From positions 161,529,049 through 161,593,048 of the forward strand of contig CM019067.1 of the NCBI GenBank assembly GCA_009667805.1: a DNA stretch of 64,000 bases. Reading direction: 5' to 3'. Source of the DNA: Leptobrachium leishanense. Taxonomy: Eukaryota > Chordata > Amphibia > Anura > Megophryidae. The position numbers were made by a program, and so were the translations under genes. This document shows positions 1 to 11,416 of this stretch, piece by piece (within the stretch, counting starts at the first letter, position 1; each line of letters starts with the position of its first letter). The notes under the pieces are model-generated. The model worked only from the letters and a program-made list of their open reading frames with translations, searched no databases and was not told the DNA's origin.

Positions 1-195
1 GCCGCCTGTGCTGCCTTGCGTTAGCGCCGGCCCTGAGTTTGTATACTTTTTACTGACCCTGCTTGTTCTGAGGACCCGATCTGTTGCCGACTTTGCCTGC
101 CATTTGACTATTCTCTCTGTGTATTCCCTGCCTGTTCTGTTTGCTTCCTGTTGCTACTAGTGCTTAAACATTGCTGACCCGATTTTGTTATAGCT
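1..195. other. Unassigned left edge of window
   Basis: T/C-rich sequence with no coding potential that I recognise. It abuts the last transposase codons of a hAT element near position 196. It could be the end of another repeat, but I cannot name it. Confidence 0.3.
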
Positions 196-2140
196 GTTGA
201 TGCTGATGTAACTGAATAGATCGGGGATCTCTTCTGCATTATCAAAACCTCCACCACTGCACTATTCCACAATACCACAGAGGGGTTACAGTGTGACGGC
301 ACTGTTGCCGACTCTAAAGGCCCAATTTTAAAGCACCTATTGTTACTTTCATCCAAAGGCTGCATAAGTTTCACCATAATTTAGCCCAAAAAAATCACTA
401 AACTTGTTCTGCGTGTCCTAAAATGTCTCTTTTCGTACAGGCTGCCGCCCCAAGCAGTTGTTTATGAATAGATTAACCCTTTCGCTGCTGAGGCTTTTCC
501 CGCCCCTGTGCTGAGGTCATTTTTTACCTGTTTTGCGCATCATGTTTAAACGTGTTTTGAAGGCTTATTTTAGTATATGACATCGACATATTATATATCG
601 TTCTTTCCGTCAGACTCGGTAGATTCATAATATGTCATTATTATATGTATACGTTATGTCATGTTTGTATATTATAACAAAAAATGCAATAAAATATGTA
701 TTTTCAATAATTTACAGCGTGTAAAGTGTTTTTTTTCCACATTTTAACATGCGAGCAATTGCGGTTATATTTTGTATGGGGTGCGCTTGTTAAAAAAATT
801 AGAGATGGGGTCTCGTTACATTTTTTTTTGGGGAAAATGACACCATTTTTAACAAACGCACCGCATACAAAAATCGTTAATGCAGCATCATTGTTCACAT
901 TATAATTGAAATGGGAACAATATTGCTGCATTAACAAAACAAAAAAAAAAAAAAAAAAAGTGTTTATTTTTTTTATTTATTTTTTTTTTTAATTTTTTTC
1001 TTTTTATTTTTCTTTTTTTTTTTTTTTTTACAATTTTTTTTACTTTCATGTTTGGTATCGTTGGAACGGCCATGCTCTGGCCGATCCAACGATATCAAAA
1101 TTTAACCCCTAACTGCCACGGATCGGGAGATAGGGAGTTCATTGGAACTCCCTATCTCCACACTTCGTGGCAGTTAGGGGTTAATGCTAGGACTGGCATC
1201 ATCGTGCTGCGCACGATGACGCCAGTCCTCTGGGGGAGTTCCCGGAAGCTTGGCCGACATCCAAGATGTCGGCCAGCTCCCGGGAAGGATCGCAAATCGG
1301 CGCTTTTCAGCGCCGATTTGCGATCCAGCTCCCCAGGGGTTAATGCCAGGCATCATTTGGAAGGGCAGGCTGTGCCCTTCCAAATGATGCCTGGGTTAAG
1401 CCCCTGTGAGCCGCCGATCGGGAGGGAGAGAGGTCCGAAGGACCTCCCCCCCCTCCCTTTCAGGCGCCTCCTCCGCACATGCGGGGGGGGCGCCTGAATT
1501 ATGTGTCATCGCGGGGGCGCGATGACACATAATAATGGCGGCCACTGCTCCGGATGCCGGGCTGACATCCAGGATGTCAGCCCGCACCGGAGGGGCCAGC
1601 GATCGGCCGGAACCCGGCCGAACGCTGACCCCAATGCGAGGACGCGCTCAGCGCGTCCTCCGCATACCAGCGGGAATGCTGAGGACGCGCTGAGCGCGTC
1701 CTTAGCATTCAAGTGGTTAATGGAAAACCATTTACCGTAATTTGAAACGTCATTCTTTTGTTTTTAAATGTTTCTATAAATCCTACAAATCCGCCACTTC
1801 ACGGGCATGTTATGGGGACCTCCTAGGCACGATATTTGAAGGAATTTTTCATTTTTATTCTTAACCTTTATTTCAAGGAAAACTCACTGTTCCTTTAAAA
1901 ACTTTTTTTTTAAACTTTTTGTCCTTGTTTCCTGTCCCCCAGGGCGCTACCTGGAACCCCATACACCTTTTATGGCAAATATCTTGCATATATGCCCTCT
2001 TGGAGGGCACTCTAAAGTTCAAACTTTCGAGTCCCATTGACTTGCATTGAGTTCAGTTCGTGTTCGCGTTCGAACTCGAACTTTTGAAATTGTTCGAGTT
2101 TGAATGCGAACCAAACACGGGGGTGTTCGGCTCATCACTA
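196..2140 (+). mobile_element. hAT element, 3' terminal fragment
   Basis: The fragment starts in the last codons of a hAT transposase (same ending as the copy that stops at 35047), continues through about 270 bp of 3' flank, is split by a TTAA MITE at 473-1720, and resumes to a terminus reading CTCATCACTA at 2131-2140. The sequence just inside that terminus is rich in GTTCG and CGAAC motifs, like the hAT ends at 6795, 13373, 20495 and 21431. The 5' part of the element is absent. Superfamily is inferred from the other copies, which show BED and hATC domains and 8-bp target duplications. Confidence 0.8.
473..1720 (+). mobile_element. TTAA-flanked piggyBac-like MITE, copy A
   Basis: TTAA lies at both ends (473-476 and 1717-1720). 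The uninterrupted hAT sequence at about 7205-7225 (reverse complement) shows the empty site, with the single TTAA duplicated here. The left terminus reads TTAACCCTTTCGCTGCTGAGG; the right terminus is an imperfect inverse. The left half (to about 1050) is AT-rich with long A and T runs. The right half is a chain of adjacent hairpins, for example 1127-1158, 1187-1230, 1258-1285, 1345-1394 and 1498-1533. There is no transposase, so it is non-autonomous. TTAA duplication is the hallmark of the piggyBac superfamily (also Kolobok); the piggyBac assignment is inferred from the transposase-bearing element at 48602-58220. Confidence 0.85.
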
Positions 2141-2859
2141 ATTGACAATCTGAAATCTTTGTGGATATTTAATTACTGCTGCATCCTGTAAGGATAAGAT
2201 CTCTTTTATATGGCCCATTATCTGAATGTCTTATTAACTGATTACCAGCAGGGAAAGAATAGAAATTAACATTTTGTAGGGTCAGAAACTAGTCCTCTGT
2301 AGGTGCATGCTCAGTGATATCCCACTATGGTCCTAGGCCCCCTTTCCTGGCAGGTTCATGCCTATTTAGTGTCAGGAAAAGGGGGGGTTGTGAGGGTCCT
2401 GAGAACGAGCAACAGCACTAGTGGCTTGCTCTACAGTGGGGGCCCGCTCAGGTCTCACAAGGTATTTAGTGTCAGGTTTTGTCTTTTAATATATGTATAT
2501 GTTGTGAGTTGAAGCCAGGATTTATAATTGGCATTTCAGCCTGAGATACATATCCAATGATTTGCACGTCAATATTCTCACTAATATTGTACAGTTCTCC
2601 TGACATAAGCACTGCCCAGCACGTCTCCTATCAATGTATTAATTTGGTCTCCTCTGCAGCATTGTTTTCCACTATTGGTCTAATACCCCTGGTCTTACCC
2701 ATTGTGTACTAAATGGCTTTTGGACATTCTGTACCTTTGTCTGTTTGTTAGGTAATTTATTATAGGTTTAATCCTTTCCATGGGGGAAGTACTACCCTTT
2801 ATGGGTTACAGGTGATCACCCACACACCTTTTTCCATCATTGCTTTTGTTTTGTTTTTG
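2141..2859. other. No recognisable feature
   Basis: Mixed-composition DNA. A GC-richer patch lies around 2320-2470, but its short open frame has no recognisable similarity or codon pattern. Confidence 0.4.
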
Positions 2860-2867
2860 TAAAGAAG

Positions 2868-3525
2868 GTGATAGCGAATCGGAGGTGATCTGTGTGGCAC
2901 ACTAATGGGTTAAAAAACCCATTAGCGAATCAGTATTAGCGGTTTATACGAGTTTACTGTATTTTGCTCTATTTAACATAGAGAGCAAAGTGAAAGCAGA
3001 GATTAACTAGCGTTAAGATCACAAAGTCCTAACGCTAGTTACTAAGAGCTGGAGCTTATGAAAAAGTTACCACAAGCTCTGAGCTTGTGCTAACTGATTC
3101 CGCTTCTAAAAAATCAGTTAGCAGCAGCTGAAAAGCCCCCCAAAAAATCAAATACTCACCTCTCTTCCCGCGGTGAGAACGGCAGCCCGATCCTCTGCTT
3201 CTGGCCGCCAGGAGCAGAGTGAGACTGCGAGAATTAAAGTCCCCAGTCTCCCTCCCTAATCACTCCGCTGACCAGCTGGATCTCACGAGAGGCTAGATTC
3301 TGCCGATCATGTGACCCGGCAGGAGAAGCGTCCATGGAGTCCTATGGTTGGCGCATTAGCGCTGCCCCCAACATATGCAAGCCTAGCAACTGCTATGGGC
3401 CAGTCTGCTGGACTCAGCGCCTGACCAGCGATCTGAGGGTGGAATCGGTATGATGGGGAAATTAGTGATCTCTAATTTTTCCCCTTAGCTTTCTGATTTT
3501 AGCTCAGGGCAGCTGATTGTAGTGT
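2868..3525 (+). repeat. Dispersed repeat family P, truncated copy
   Basis: Collinear with 42741-43890 and, inverted, with 16537-17026. Shared landmarks are the GTGATAGCG start region, the CTAACGCTAGTTACTAAG stretch, a poly-C/A step before CAAATACTCACCT, and a block ending in the TTTTCCCCTTAGC region. It lacks the left inverted repeat seen in the 16.5-kb and 42.7-kb copies. I see no coding capacity; superfamily unknown. Confidence 0.6.
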
Positions 3526-5585
3526 TACGTGTCTTGCCCAAGGACACTTGCTGGAGAGTGGCTCTATGGTGTGCCCTCTCTATAATGTTATACAGGAAGA
3601 GACAGCTGTCCAGGAGACGGAGATACCACCAATATTGATGTTACCAAGCCAGTTCTGTCTAACAGGTTCTGAATATGGTGATTTTTGAAATCAATTGGCT
3701 ATTACCAACTAATATGGGACTCTTTTTTTAAAAAATATTATTTTCACTATGTGTTATATTTTCTCTTGTTGCCTCTGATGGAATGAGGAACAACTTTACA
3801 GGAAATATAAGTATTAATTTTGTATATATTTCACACTTGCACTTTGTTTTGATAAGCACTTGCCACTTTGTCAAGACTTTTGATTAAAGTTGCGTACACT
3901 CTGTATACCTTGTGCCATTAGAGGTTTTCTCTGCTTTTTCTGTTTATAATATTTGCAACTCCTTGAAGGATAACAGTTACACCACTCCTAGTTGTGGCAG
4001 CACATTGCACTTTCAACATATGTTTATATAGGTGCTAAACTGGGTTATAGCACTCGATTTATCAAAATAATTTCAGTCTGAAAACAATACTTAGTCTGAC
4101 TCTGAGAACAATAGTTTAAAAAACCCATACCTCTCAAAACACCACAGGCAGGCATAACATTTTCAGTCTTAGACTTCTACACTCAATCCACTATTCCGAA
4201 TTTATCTGAAGAACTCATCTTGCCACAAACAGAAAGACACTGGAAACAAATTGTTTCCAGAGTCCTTCAGTCTTGTATGATCCCACAAGATCTTGCACAC
4301 TATATCATGAAAGGCTTACATGAATTTCAGTGTAGTTCTATTAGCTTCAGGGGTAGGATACCAATGAAGGTGTATGTATCCTGATATCTATTAACAGCTC
4401 CCACATTTTCTGAACTTAGTTGTTGACATAGTGCCTCATCTCTAATACAGGTGATTATAGGGAGCTTCTAATAGTTAAACGCTCACCCCCTCATTTTCCA
4501 CTCGCAGCTCCCTTTTTCTAGCGCAACAGAAATAGGAACCCATCATTTATTATGCTTGGTGTAAATTGGTAAGTTAAATAGTTTACGTGTTGTTTGTAAT
4601 AAAGCAATTCAATCGGGTAGCCAAAATTCTATGTTTCTGAATATTTGTTTTTTTAAGTAAAATTCACAATGTGTACAATTGATGAATTATTTTATTTACG
4701 GACAGTTTGCTATGTTTCCCAGTTCATCTAGAATAGATCAACCACAGGTGATAGAGTAAATTTCATGAAATGAAAGTTATCTTAGTAGGTCTTGATTTTT
4801 GTTAAAATTTGTTTTTCAATATAGTGACCTTGTGCTTTTGTTAGCAACTGGGCAACACAGTGTAATGATAGTGTTTTAGATTAAAAAAAACAAATAATTA
4901 AACTGGCTAGTGCTTGCTGTGTGTTTTTCTAATCTCACCAGCTATATAGCTGTATAATTACACAATATTTATTAACCAGAGAACAGCTTAATAACAGTAT
5001 TGCTCTGCCATCAGCCACTTTATATCACTTCACCTTTGCTGCTACAAAAGCTCATAACAAATTGTGTTAGGCTGCTGTCCAAAGTATAATAAAAATATGC
5101 TAGGAATCTATTTAATAAATAACATTTTCAGTCTTAGACTTGTACACACAATCAACTATTCCGAATCTCATGCTACTGCTTTTGATTAATCCATCCATCA
5201 AAATGTTATGTAGGATTTATTTTGTATATTTCAATCTACATATTATGCCGAAAAAAAATAAATTCACATCGAAATTGTTTTTTGTAAACCTTCTTTAGTA
5301 CACTACCCTTAGAATGATATATATGTATATATATCTAAGAAAGAAGATGAAGATATCCTTTTAGTTCTGTATTTTTATGCTCTCTTTTAGACTATTCTAT
5401 TACTTGCAGATAATGCCAGAAGATTGCTTCATGTTAGTTGAGCAGAAATCAGTTTCTTCTGTGAGTGCCTCATCAGAAGACAGTGACACTGCATTGTGCA
5501 TGACCATTTGTTATAAAATAATGGTCTGGCACAAAGATGTGCGTTTTGAAGACACTTGATGATGGAGGGCTATCCAGCTACTTGC
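3526..5585. other. AT-rich intergenic DNA
   Basis: No coding or RNA gene is recognised. The only structure noted is a block of about 45 bp at 4158-4203 that recurs with about 85-90% identity at 5126-5171. Short open frames here have no family resemblance. Confidence 0.4.
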
Positions 5586-5599
5586 AATGCCAAGGAGGA

Positions 5600-6040
5600 A
5601 ATATAAATACTATGACTATGTCGGCAGATTAGAACCTTTCGGCCCACCTAGTCTGGCCAATTCTATGGATACTTTCCCTGGATTTAGCTTTTATTTAAGA
5701 TAGCCTTTTGTCTATCCCATGCCTGCTTAAATTCAGTCAGTGGTTTAGCCTATACCACTTCTACTGGGAGGCTGTTCCTTGTATTCACCATCCTCTCAGT
5801 AAAATAATACTTTGTGATGTTATCTTTAAACCTTTGCCCCTCTAATCTAAGACTATGTCCTCTTGTATTGCTACTTTGTTTCCTTTAAATATACTTCCTT
5901 CCTCTACCTTGTGATTTCCTTTACGTATTTAAATGTTTCTATCATATCTCCTCTGTCTCGTCTTTCCTCCAAGCTACTGTATACATGTTAAGATCATTTA
6001 GCCTTTCCTGGTAGCTTTTTTTCCTTCAAGCCATACACTA
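5600..6040 (+). repeat. Probable non-LTR retrotransposon-derived fragment
   Basis: The composition and phrases such as CTACTGGGAGGCTGTTCC, CTAAGACTATGTCCTCTTGT and TTTCTATCATATCTCCTCTG resemble an old dispersed repeat common in vertebrate genomes that I associate with CR1/L2-type LINE 3' regions. This is from memory of sequence style, not a search. No reverse transcriptase frame survives. A short TA run follows at about 6043-6058. Confidence 0.4.
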
Positions 6041-6793
6041 ATATATATATATATATATGGGATGGTCTTTCACATTGGAAAAATATTGCACACTTGTTAA
6101 CTTTCAAGGAGGGACATTTTTGATGGATGATGTAGATAGTCTTCCTATATAAGTATGTTGGCATTTATAACCTTGTAAAATCATTTGGTATTTCTACATA
6201 TGTTTTATAAACCTGTCACTACTTTTAGTCCCTGTTGACGTCATCAAATAGTTGAGGCAGCTCCTTAGAGTGAATAAAAGAACTTTCGATATTCTGTTCT
6301 ATTGTCTTTTATTTATACATACAGAAAAAATAGCATCGCGCCTGTACTCACCAGAGCGGCTGCAACAGCCAGGAGTAACAACCCAGTTCATGTTTTTGTT
6401 TTTGTTTTCAACCCCAAATGGGAAGTGCTTGGTGCGTGTATAAATAAAACCCACCATTTTTCTGCCTCTCCTTAGCTGAAAAGCAGCAGGGGCCATGCAG
6501 TTGCTCAGAGGAGCAATTTTTGGTACATTTGGTACACCGAGAGGTAGCCTTGATGAGGCGAGTGAGCTTACGCTTCAATGGCCATTTAAGCAAACTAAAA
6601 CCTCTGACAGTGTTTTGTTGCACATGGAAATATATAGAAAAGAGCGCAGATGACATCTCTTTTTTTTCTTGTTATGTCTTTTATTTGTGCACATGAAAAG
6701 GACCATCAATAAGATTTGTAACAACCTTAGGGATTTTATCATTATTCCTGTTGGTCTACCTCTGTGAGGAAAAGGATATCATGGACTTTTTAC
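6041..6793. other. No recognisable feature
   Basis: AT-rich DNA with a short TA microsatellite near 6043-6058. Overlapping short frames at 6299-6656 lie on the strand opposite other equally weak frames and look random. Confidence 0.35.
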
Positions 6794-7605
6794 CAGGGAT
6801 GAGCCGAACGCCCCCGTGTTCGGTTCGACTTCGAACTCGAACAATTTCAGAAGTTCTAGTTCGAACTCGAACACGATCCGAACTCAATGTAAGTCAATGG
6901 GACCCAAACGTTCGATTTTTAGAGTGCCCTCCAAGAGGGCATATATGCTAGATATTTGTCATAAAAGGTGTATGGGGGTCTGGGTAGTGCCCTGGGGACA
7001 GGAAACAAGGACAAAAAGTTCTAAAAAAAAAGTTTTTAAAGGAACAGTGAGTTTTCCATGAAATAAAGGTAAAGAATAAAAACGAAAAATTGCTTCAAAT
7101 ATCGTGCCTAGGAGGTCCCCATAACCTGCCCGTGAAGTGGCGGGTTTGTAGGATGTATAGAAACATTTAAAAACAAAAAATGACATTTCAAATGATGGTA
7201 AATGGTTTTCCTTTAATCTATTCATAAACAACTGCTTGGGGCGGCAGCCTGTATGAAAAGAGGAGACATTTTAGGACACGCAGAACAAGTTTAGTGATTT
7301 TTTTGGCTAAGTTATGGTGAAACTTATGCAGGCTTTGGATGAAAGTAACAATAGGTGCTTTAAAATTGGGCCTTTAGAGTCGGCAACAGTGCTGTCACAA
7401 CGTAACCCCTCTGTGGTATTGTGGAAGAGTGCAGGGTTGGACCCTGCAGTCAAATATTAAAATTATATGAATCTAGTACACGCGTCAGTGTCAGTGCACC
7501 CAAAATTTTGCCTTTGGTGGCAGCAAGTGCCTTCACACCGTAAGCCCTCTGTGGTATTGTGGAAGAGTGCAGTGGTGGAGGTTTTGGGATAGATAGATCC
7601 CCGAT

Positions 7606-10600
7606 CTATTCAGTTACGTCAGCCTCAGGTAATTGATAGCTGCTGATCCTGGACTGATTAATTTTTATAAATGTCAGCCTGTCTACAGAGTCGGTGGACA
7701 GACGCACTCTTTTGTCTGTGACAAAACCTCCAGCGGCACTGAACGTCCTTTCAGAAAGCACGCTGGATGAAGGGCAACCTAGTAGCTGCATAGCATATTG
7801 GCTAAGTTCTGGCCAGTGATCCAATCTCAACACCCAGTAAGCCAGTGGATCATCTGCTGGAAAGGTATCCAGGTCTGCCCTTGCCCCTAGATAGTCCTGC
7901 GCCATATGGTGAAGAAGATACTGGCAATGGGTGCCTACATTTGACATCCCTTTGCATTGTGGACTAAAAAAAATTGGAAAAGGCATCAGTCAAGCGCCCC
8001 CCTTCACCACTCTTCCTCTGATAAACAGCAGCCTCAGAAGCACCTGTATCATCAGTTGGTAACCTACCAGTGTCTGGAAAGGTGTTACACAAGTGTTGCT
8101 TTAGTGCATCCTCAAGTTGTTTCATACTGTATTCCCTCTGTGAGGGTAGGATGAGCTCTGAAACCTTACCCTTGTATCGTGGATCAAGAAGGGTTGCCAA
8201 CCAGTAATGATCCCTCTCCTTGATAGCACGAATCCTGGGGTCCTTTAGCAGGCTTTGCAGGATAAGGGAGCCCATGCAGTGTAGGTTGGAGGTGGCATTA
8301 GCTTCCGAGTCTTCCTGGTCACTGAGGATGACCCCATCGTGCACTACCTCCTCCCGGCCACGTACTAGTCCTTGGGTTTCTGGGCACAAAATTCCCTCCC
8401 TTGAGGATTCCCCACCTTCAATGTCCTCACTACTTAAATATTCCTCCTCCTCCTCCTCATCCTCCTGATCTGAGGATCCGCAGGAATGCTGTCTGCGTAA
8501 AGACTGGGGCCTTGAGAGCTAGGGAAGGCCTCCTCTTCCTCCCTCTGCTCTGCCTCTAGTGCCACATCTATAAATCCCCGCAGAGTGCGCTCCAGCAGGA
8601 ACACTAAAGGAATTGTGTCGCTGATGCATGCACAGTCCCTGCTCACCATCCTCGTTGACTCCTCAAATGGTGACAGTACAGTGCATGCATCCTTGATCAT
8701 CAGCCACTGCGGGGGGGAAACAAGTTTACCTGAACCTGTCCTTGTGCCATACTCACACAGATACTCATTGATGGCCCTCTGCTGCTTATGAAAATGCTGC
8801 AGCATTGCCAATGTCGAGGTCCACCTGGTGGGCATGTCACAGTTCAGTTTGTGGGAAGGTGGAATTCTCTTTGAATTTCTGCCAGGCGAACACTTGCTGG
8901 GAATGACCATCTGAAGTGGCTGCAGACTTTACTGGTCTGGCTGAAAAGCTCTTCCAGCCCTGGGTACCTGGTTAGGAAACACTGTACCACCAGATTTAGG
9001 ACGTGTGCTAGATATGGTACATGCGTCAACTTACCCAGGTGTAGGGCGGAGTGAAGGTTGCTTCCATTATCACAGACGACCATTCCCAGCTCAAGCTGGC
9101 GTGGTGTTAACCATGTCTGCGCCTGCCCCTTCAGAGCTGACAGAATTTCTGGCCCGGTGTGGCTCCTGTCCCCTAAACAAACCAGCTCAAGCACAGTATG
9201 GCATATTTTTGCTTGAGCCATTGTGTAGCCCCTGCCATGTGTCGGTTTAACTGCCACTTTGCCAGAGACACAGAAGGAGGAGGAGGAAGAGGTGGTGGAG
9301 CAGACAGACCTCATATAAGCAGCTTTCTGGAGGCGTGGTGGATGAGCAAGCTCCAGCACAGAGCCCCGTCCTGGATCCCTCCCAGCTGCAAGCAGAGTTA
9401 CCCAGTGTGCCGTTAAGGGAATGTAACAGCCCTGTCCATGCTCGATGGACCATGTGTCTAAAGTAATGTGCACCTTGCTGCTGACTGCCTTTCCCAAAGA
9501 CTCCATAACATTGTGTTCTACGTGCTGGTATAGTGCTGGAATGGCTTTCCATGAAAAGAAATGGCGTTTTGGAACCTGCCACTGTGGTACAGCACATTCA
9601 GCAAATTCACGGAAGGGAGCAGAGTCCACCAGCTGGAAAGGCAGCAGCTGCAATGCGAGTAATTTTGCTAAGCTGGCATTTAGACGCTGTGCTTGGGGAT
9701 GGTTGGGACTATATTTTTTCTTACGCTGCAGCAGCTGGGGCAACGTAATCTGACTGCGTAAATCTTCAGCTGATGGGATGCTGTCACATTCTGAGGAAGG
9801 ACCTGGTACACCCATTACTGAAGCATCATCCCTGTCAGTGGAGGTTTTAGGCAATGACATGGCAGGACATATAGTGGGGGTAGAGACAGATGAGGACCTA
9901 TGCAAAGTGTTGTGCCAACAGGATGCATGGCAGGTGGTCATATGTCTTATCAAGCTCGTGGTACCCAAGTGTGTGATGTTTTTCCCACGCTTGATCCTCT
10001 TCAGACATAGCTTACAAATAGCAACACTGCAGTCTGCTGCACATTTTATGAAGAACTCCCAGACAGCAGAGTTCCTGCACGTGTGCTTTGAGACAACAGC
10101 GCTCTGCACCTGAGCAGCACTGACTTCTGATGCCTTGGACTGGTTACGGTTGGTCATAGAGGACGTTGTGCCTCGTTTTTGTTGCGCCTCCTCTTCCATC
10201 TCCTCACTTGACTCCTCTGTTCGATCAGGCACCCAGGTGGAGTCAGTGACCTCATCATCATTGTCATCACCCCCTATCTCTTCATCACTGGTGCCAACCT
10301 GACAATATGCTGCAGCTGCTGGGGGAACATGAGTGCCAATTCTTTGTGTGTCACTGGCACCCCCTCCCTCTAGGCTGATTTTACTTCCTTCCTCAACCTC
10401 AGAGTTTGAATCAGAGCACTGGAGTTGCTGCGCATCCTCAAGCAGCATATCACTGTCATTGTAGTCAAACAATTCAGCTGACTCCTCCGTGTATGTTGGT
10501 GAGGATACGGCAGGAGTAGCTGTGAACATGGAGGCTGCACTAGATGCGTTGGCAGCTGAGGTGAACTATAAACCACTACAAGCCTGGCTGGCAGAGGACT

Positions 10601-10816
10601 TGGAGGACGAGGATGGCCTGGTTAGCCAATCCTGCAAATCCTCTGTATCTTGCTGCAGCATAAGACGGCCAGCACCAGATAGAAAGGACAAGCGTGCCCC
10701 TGCAGAGGATGCACCACATCCACGACGACCAGGGCACTGCCTTCCGACACAGAGGCTGCTTGCCCTCTTATCTGTGACTGGGAGCTTCTGCCTGTCCTTT
10801 TTGATCTTTCTGACAT
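7606..10816 (-). pseudogene. hAT transposase with N-terminal BED zinc finger (copy 1), frameshifted
   Basis: This is a transposase of the hAT superfamily (ZBED-like architecture) that would cut and rejoin element ends in the nucleus. The start is ATG at 10816 in ACCATGT context, giving MSERSKRTGR. The frame shifts before 10622, and the main frame is 10529-8844. Counting residues from 10529, it has an acidic low-complexity region (18-115), a BED finger at about 154-201 (Trp157, C172-x2-C175, H196-x4-H201), the motif PFQLVDSAPF at about 297, Asp358 in TLDTW, Asp487 in CDNGSN, and AHVLNLVVQ at about 508. Further frames at 8910-8434 (TRWTSTLAML), 8389-7964 (LATLLDPRYKGK) and 7986-7606 carry the rest. 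The last holds the hATC dimerisation block with SSSVLSERTFSAAGG, whose Glu matches the family's third catalytic carboxylate. At least three frameshifts or stops make it non-functional unless some are sequencing errors. Confidence 0.9.
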
Positions 10817-10833
10817 GGTGAGTGATATATGGA

Positions 10834-11012
10834 TTAAAGATATACAGAACTCTGATTCAACTCTGGTATAAAGATTAGAAATATACAGAAGTGTGATTCA
10901 ACTCTGGTATAAAGATTGGAGATATACAGAAGTGTGATTCAACTCTGGTATAACGATTGGAGATATGCAGGACTCAGATTCAACTCTGGTATATAGATTA
11001 AAGATATTCAGA
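10834..11012 (-). repeat. 41-bp tandem repeat in hAT leader
   Basis: About four copies of a roughly 41-bp unit containing ATTCAACTCTGGTATAAAG lie directly upstream of the transposase start. The same motif appears once or twice in hAT copies 2 (26880-26935) and 3 (32045-32120), so it belongs to the leader and has expanded here. Confidence 0.75.
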
Positions 11013-11416
11013 ACTCTGATATAAGTCGTCGATTTTACTGATATTTTCCCTACAAGGCTGCCAATGTCCTCTACTCTCTCTCTCTCTGATTCACTTCCTC
11101 TCCTGCAGGCTGCAACACCCTGATAGCTGGCAACAGCCAGATTCAACTCTCAATAGATAAACAGATGAACTCTGATTAAACTGTGTTATTGTATGGTATC
11201 TAGAATTAGATCAAAGATATACAGATTTTACAGAACAATGCTATAAGTCAGTGATAGCCTGGCTGTGCCAAGACAGATTCAAATTTTCTGAACTGTGGTA
11301 TATCTCTCTGATACACACTGACAACAGGCTGTGCCAAGACAGATTCTAATTTGCTGAACTGTGGTATAACTCACTGATACACACTGATAACAGTCTGTGC
11401 CAAGACAGATTCAAAT

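Noticed and set aside
1048..1587. GC-rich open frames within the MITEs (also at 22352, 40134 and 62331)
   Set aside because: They follow the hairpin chain on both strands, shift between copies with indels, and match no protein family I recognise.
6751..7061. Small open frames at the left end of hAT copy 1
   Set aside because: They translate the GTTCG-rich terminal inverted-repeat region, which recurs in other copies with frame-breaking differences.
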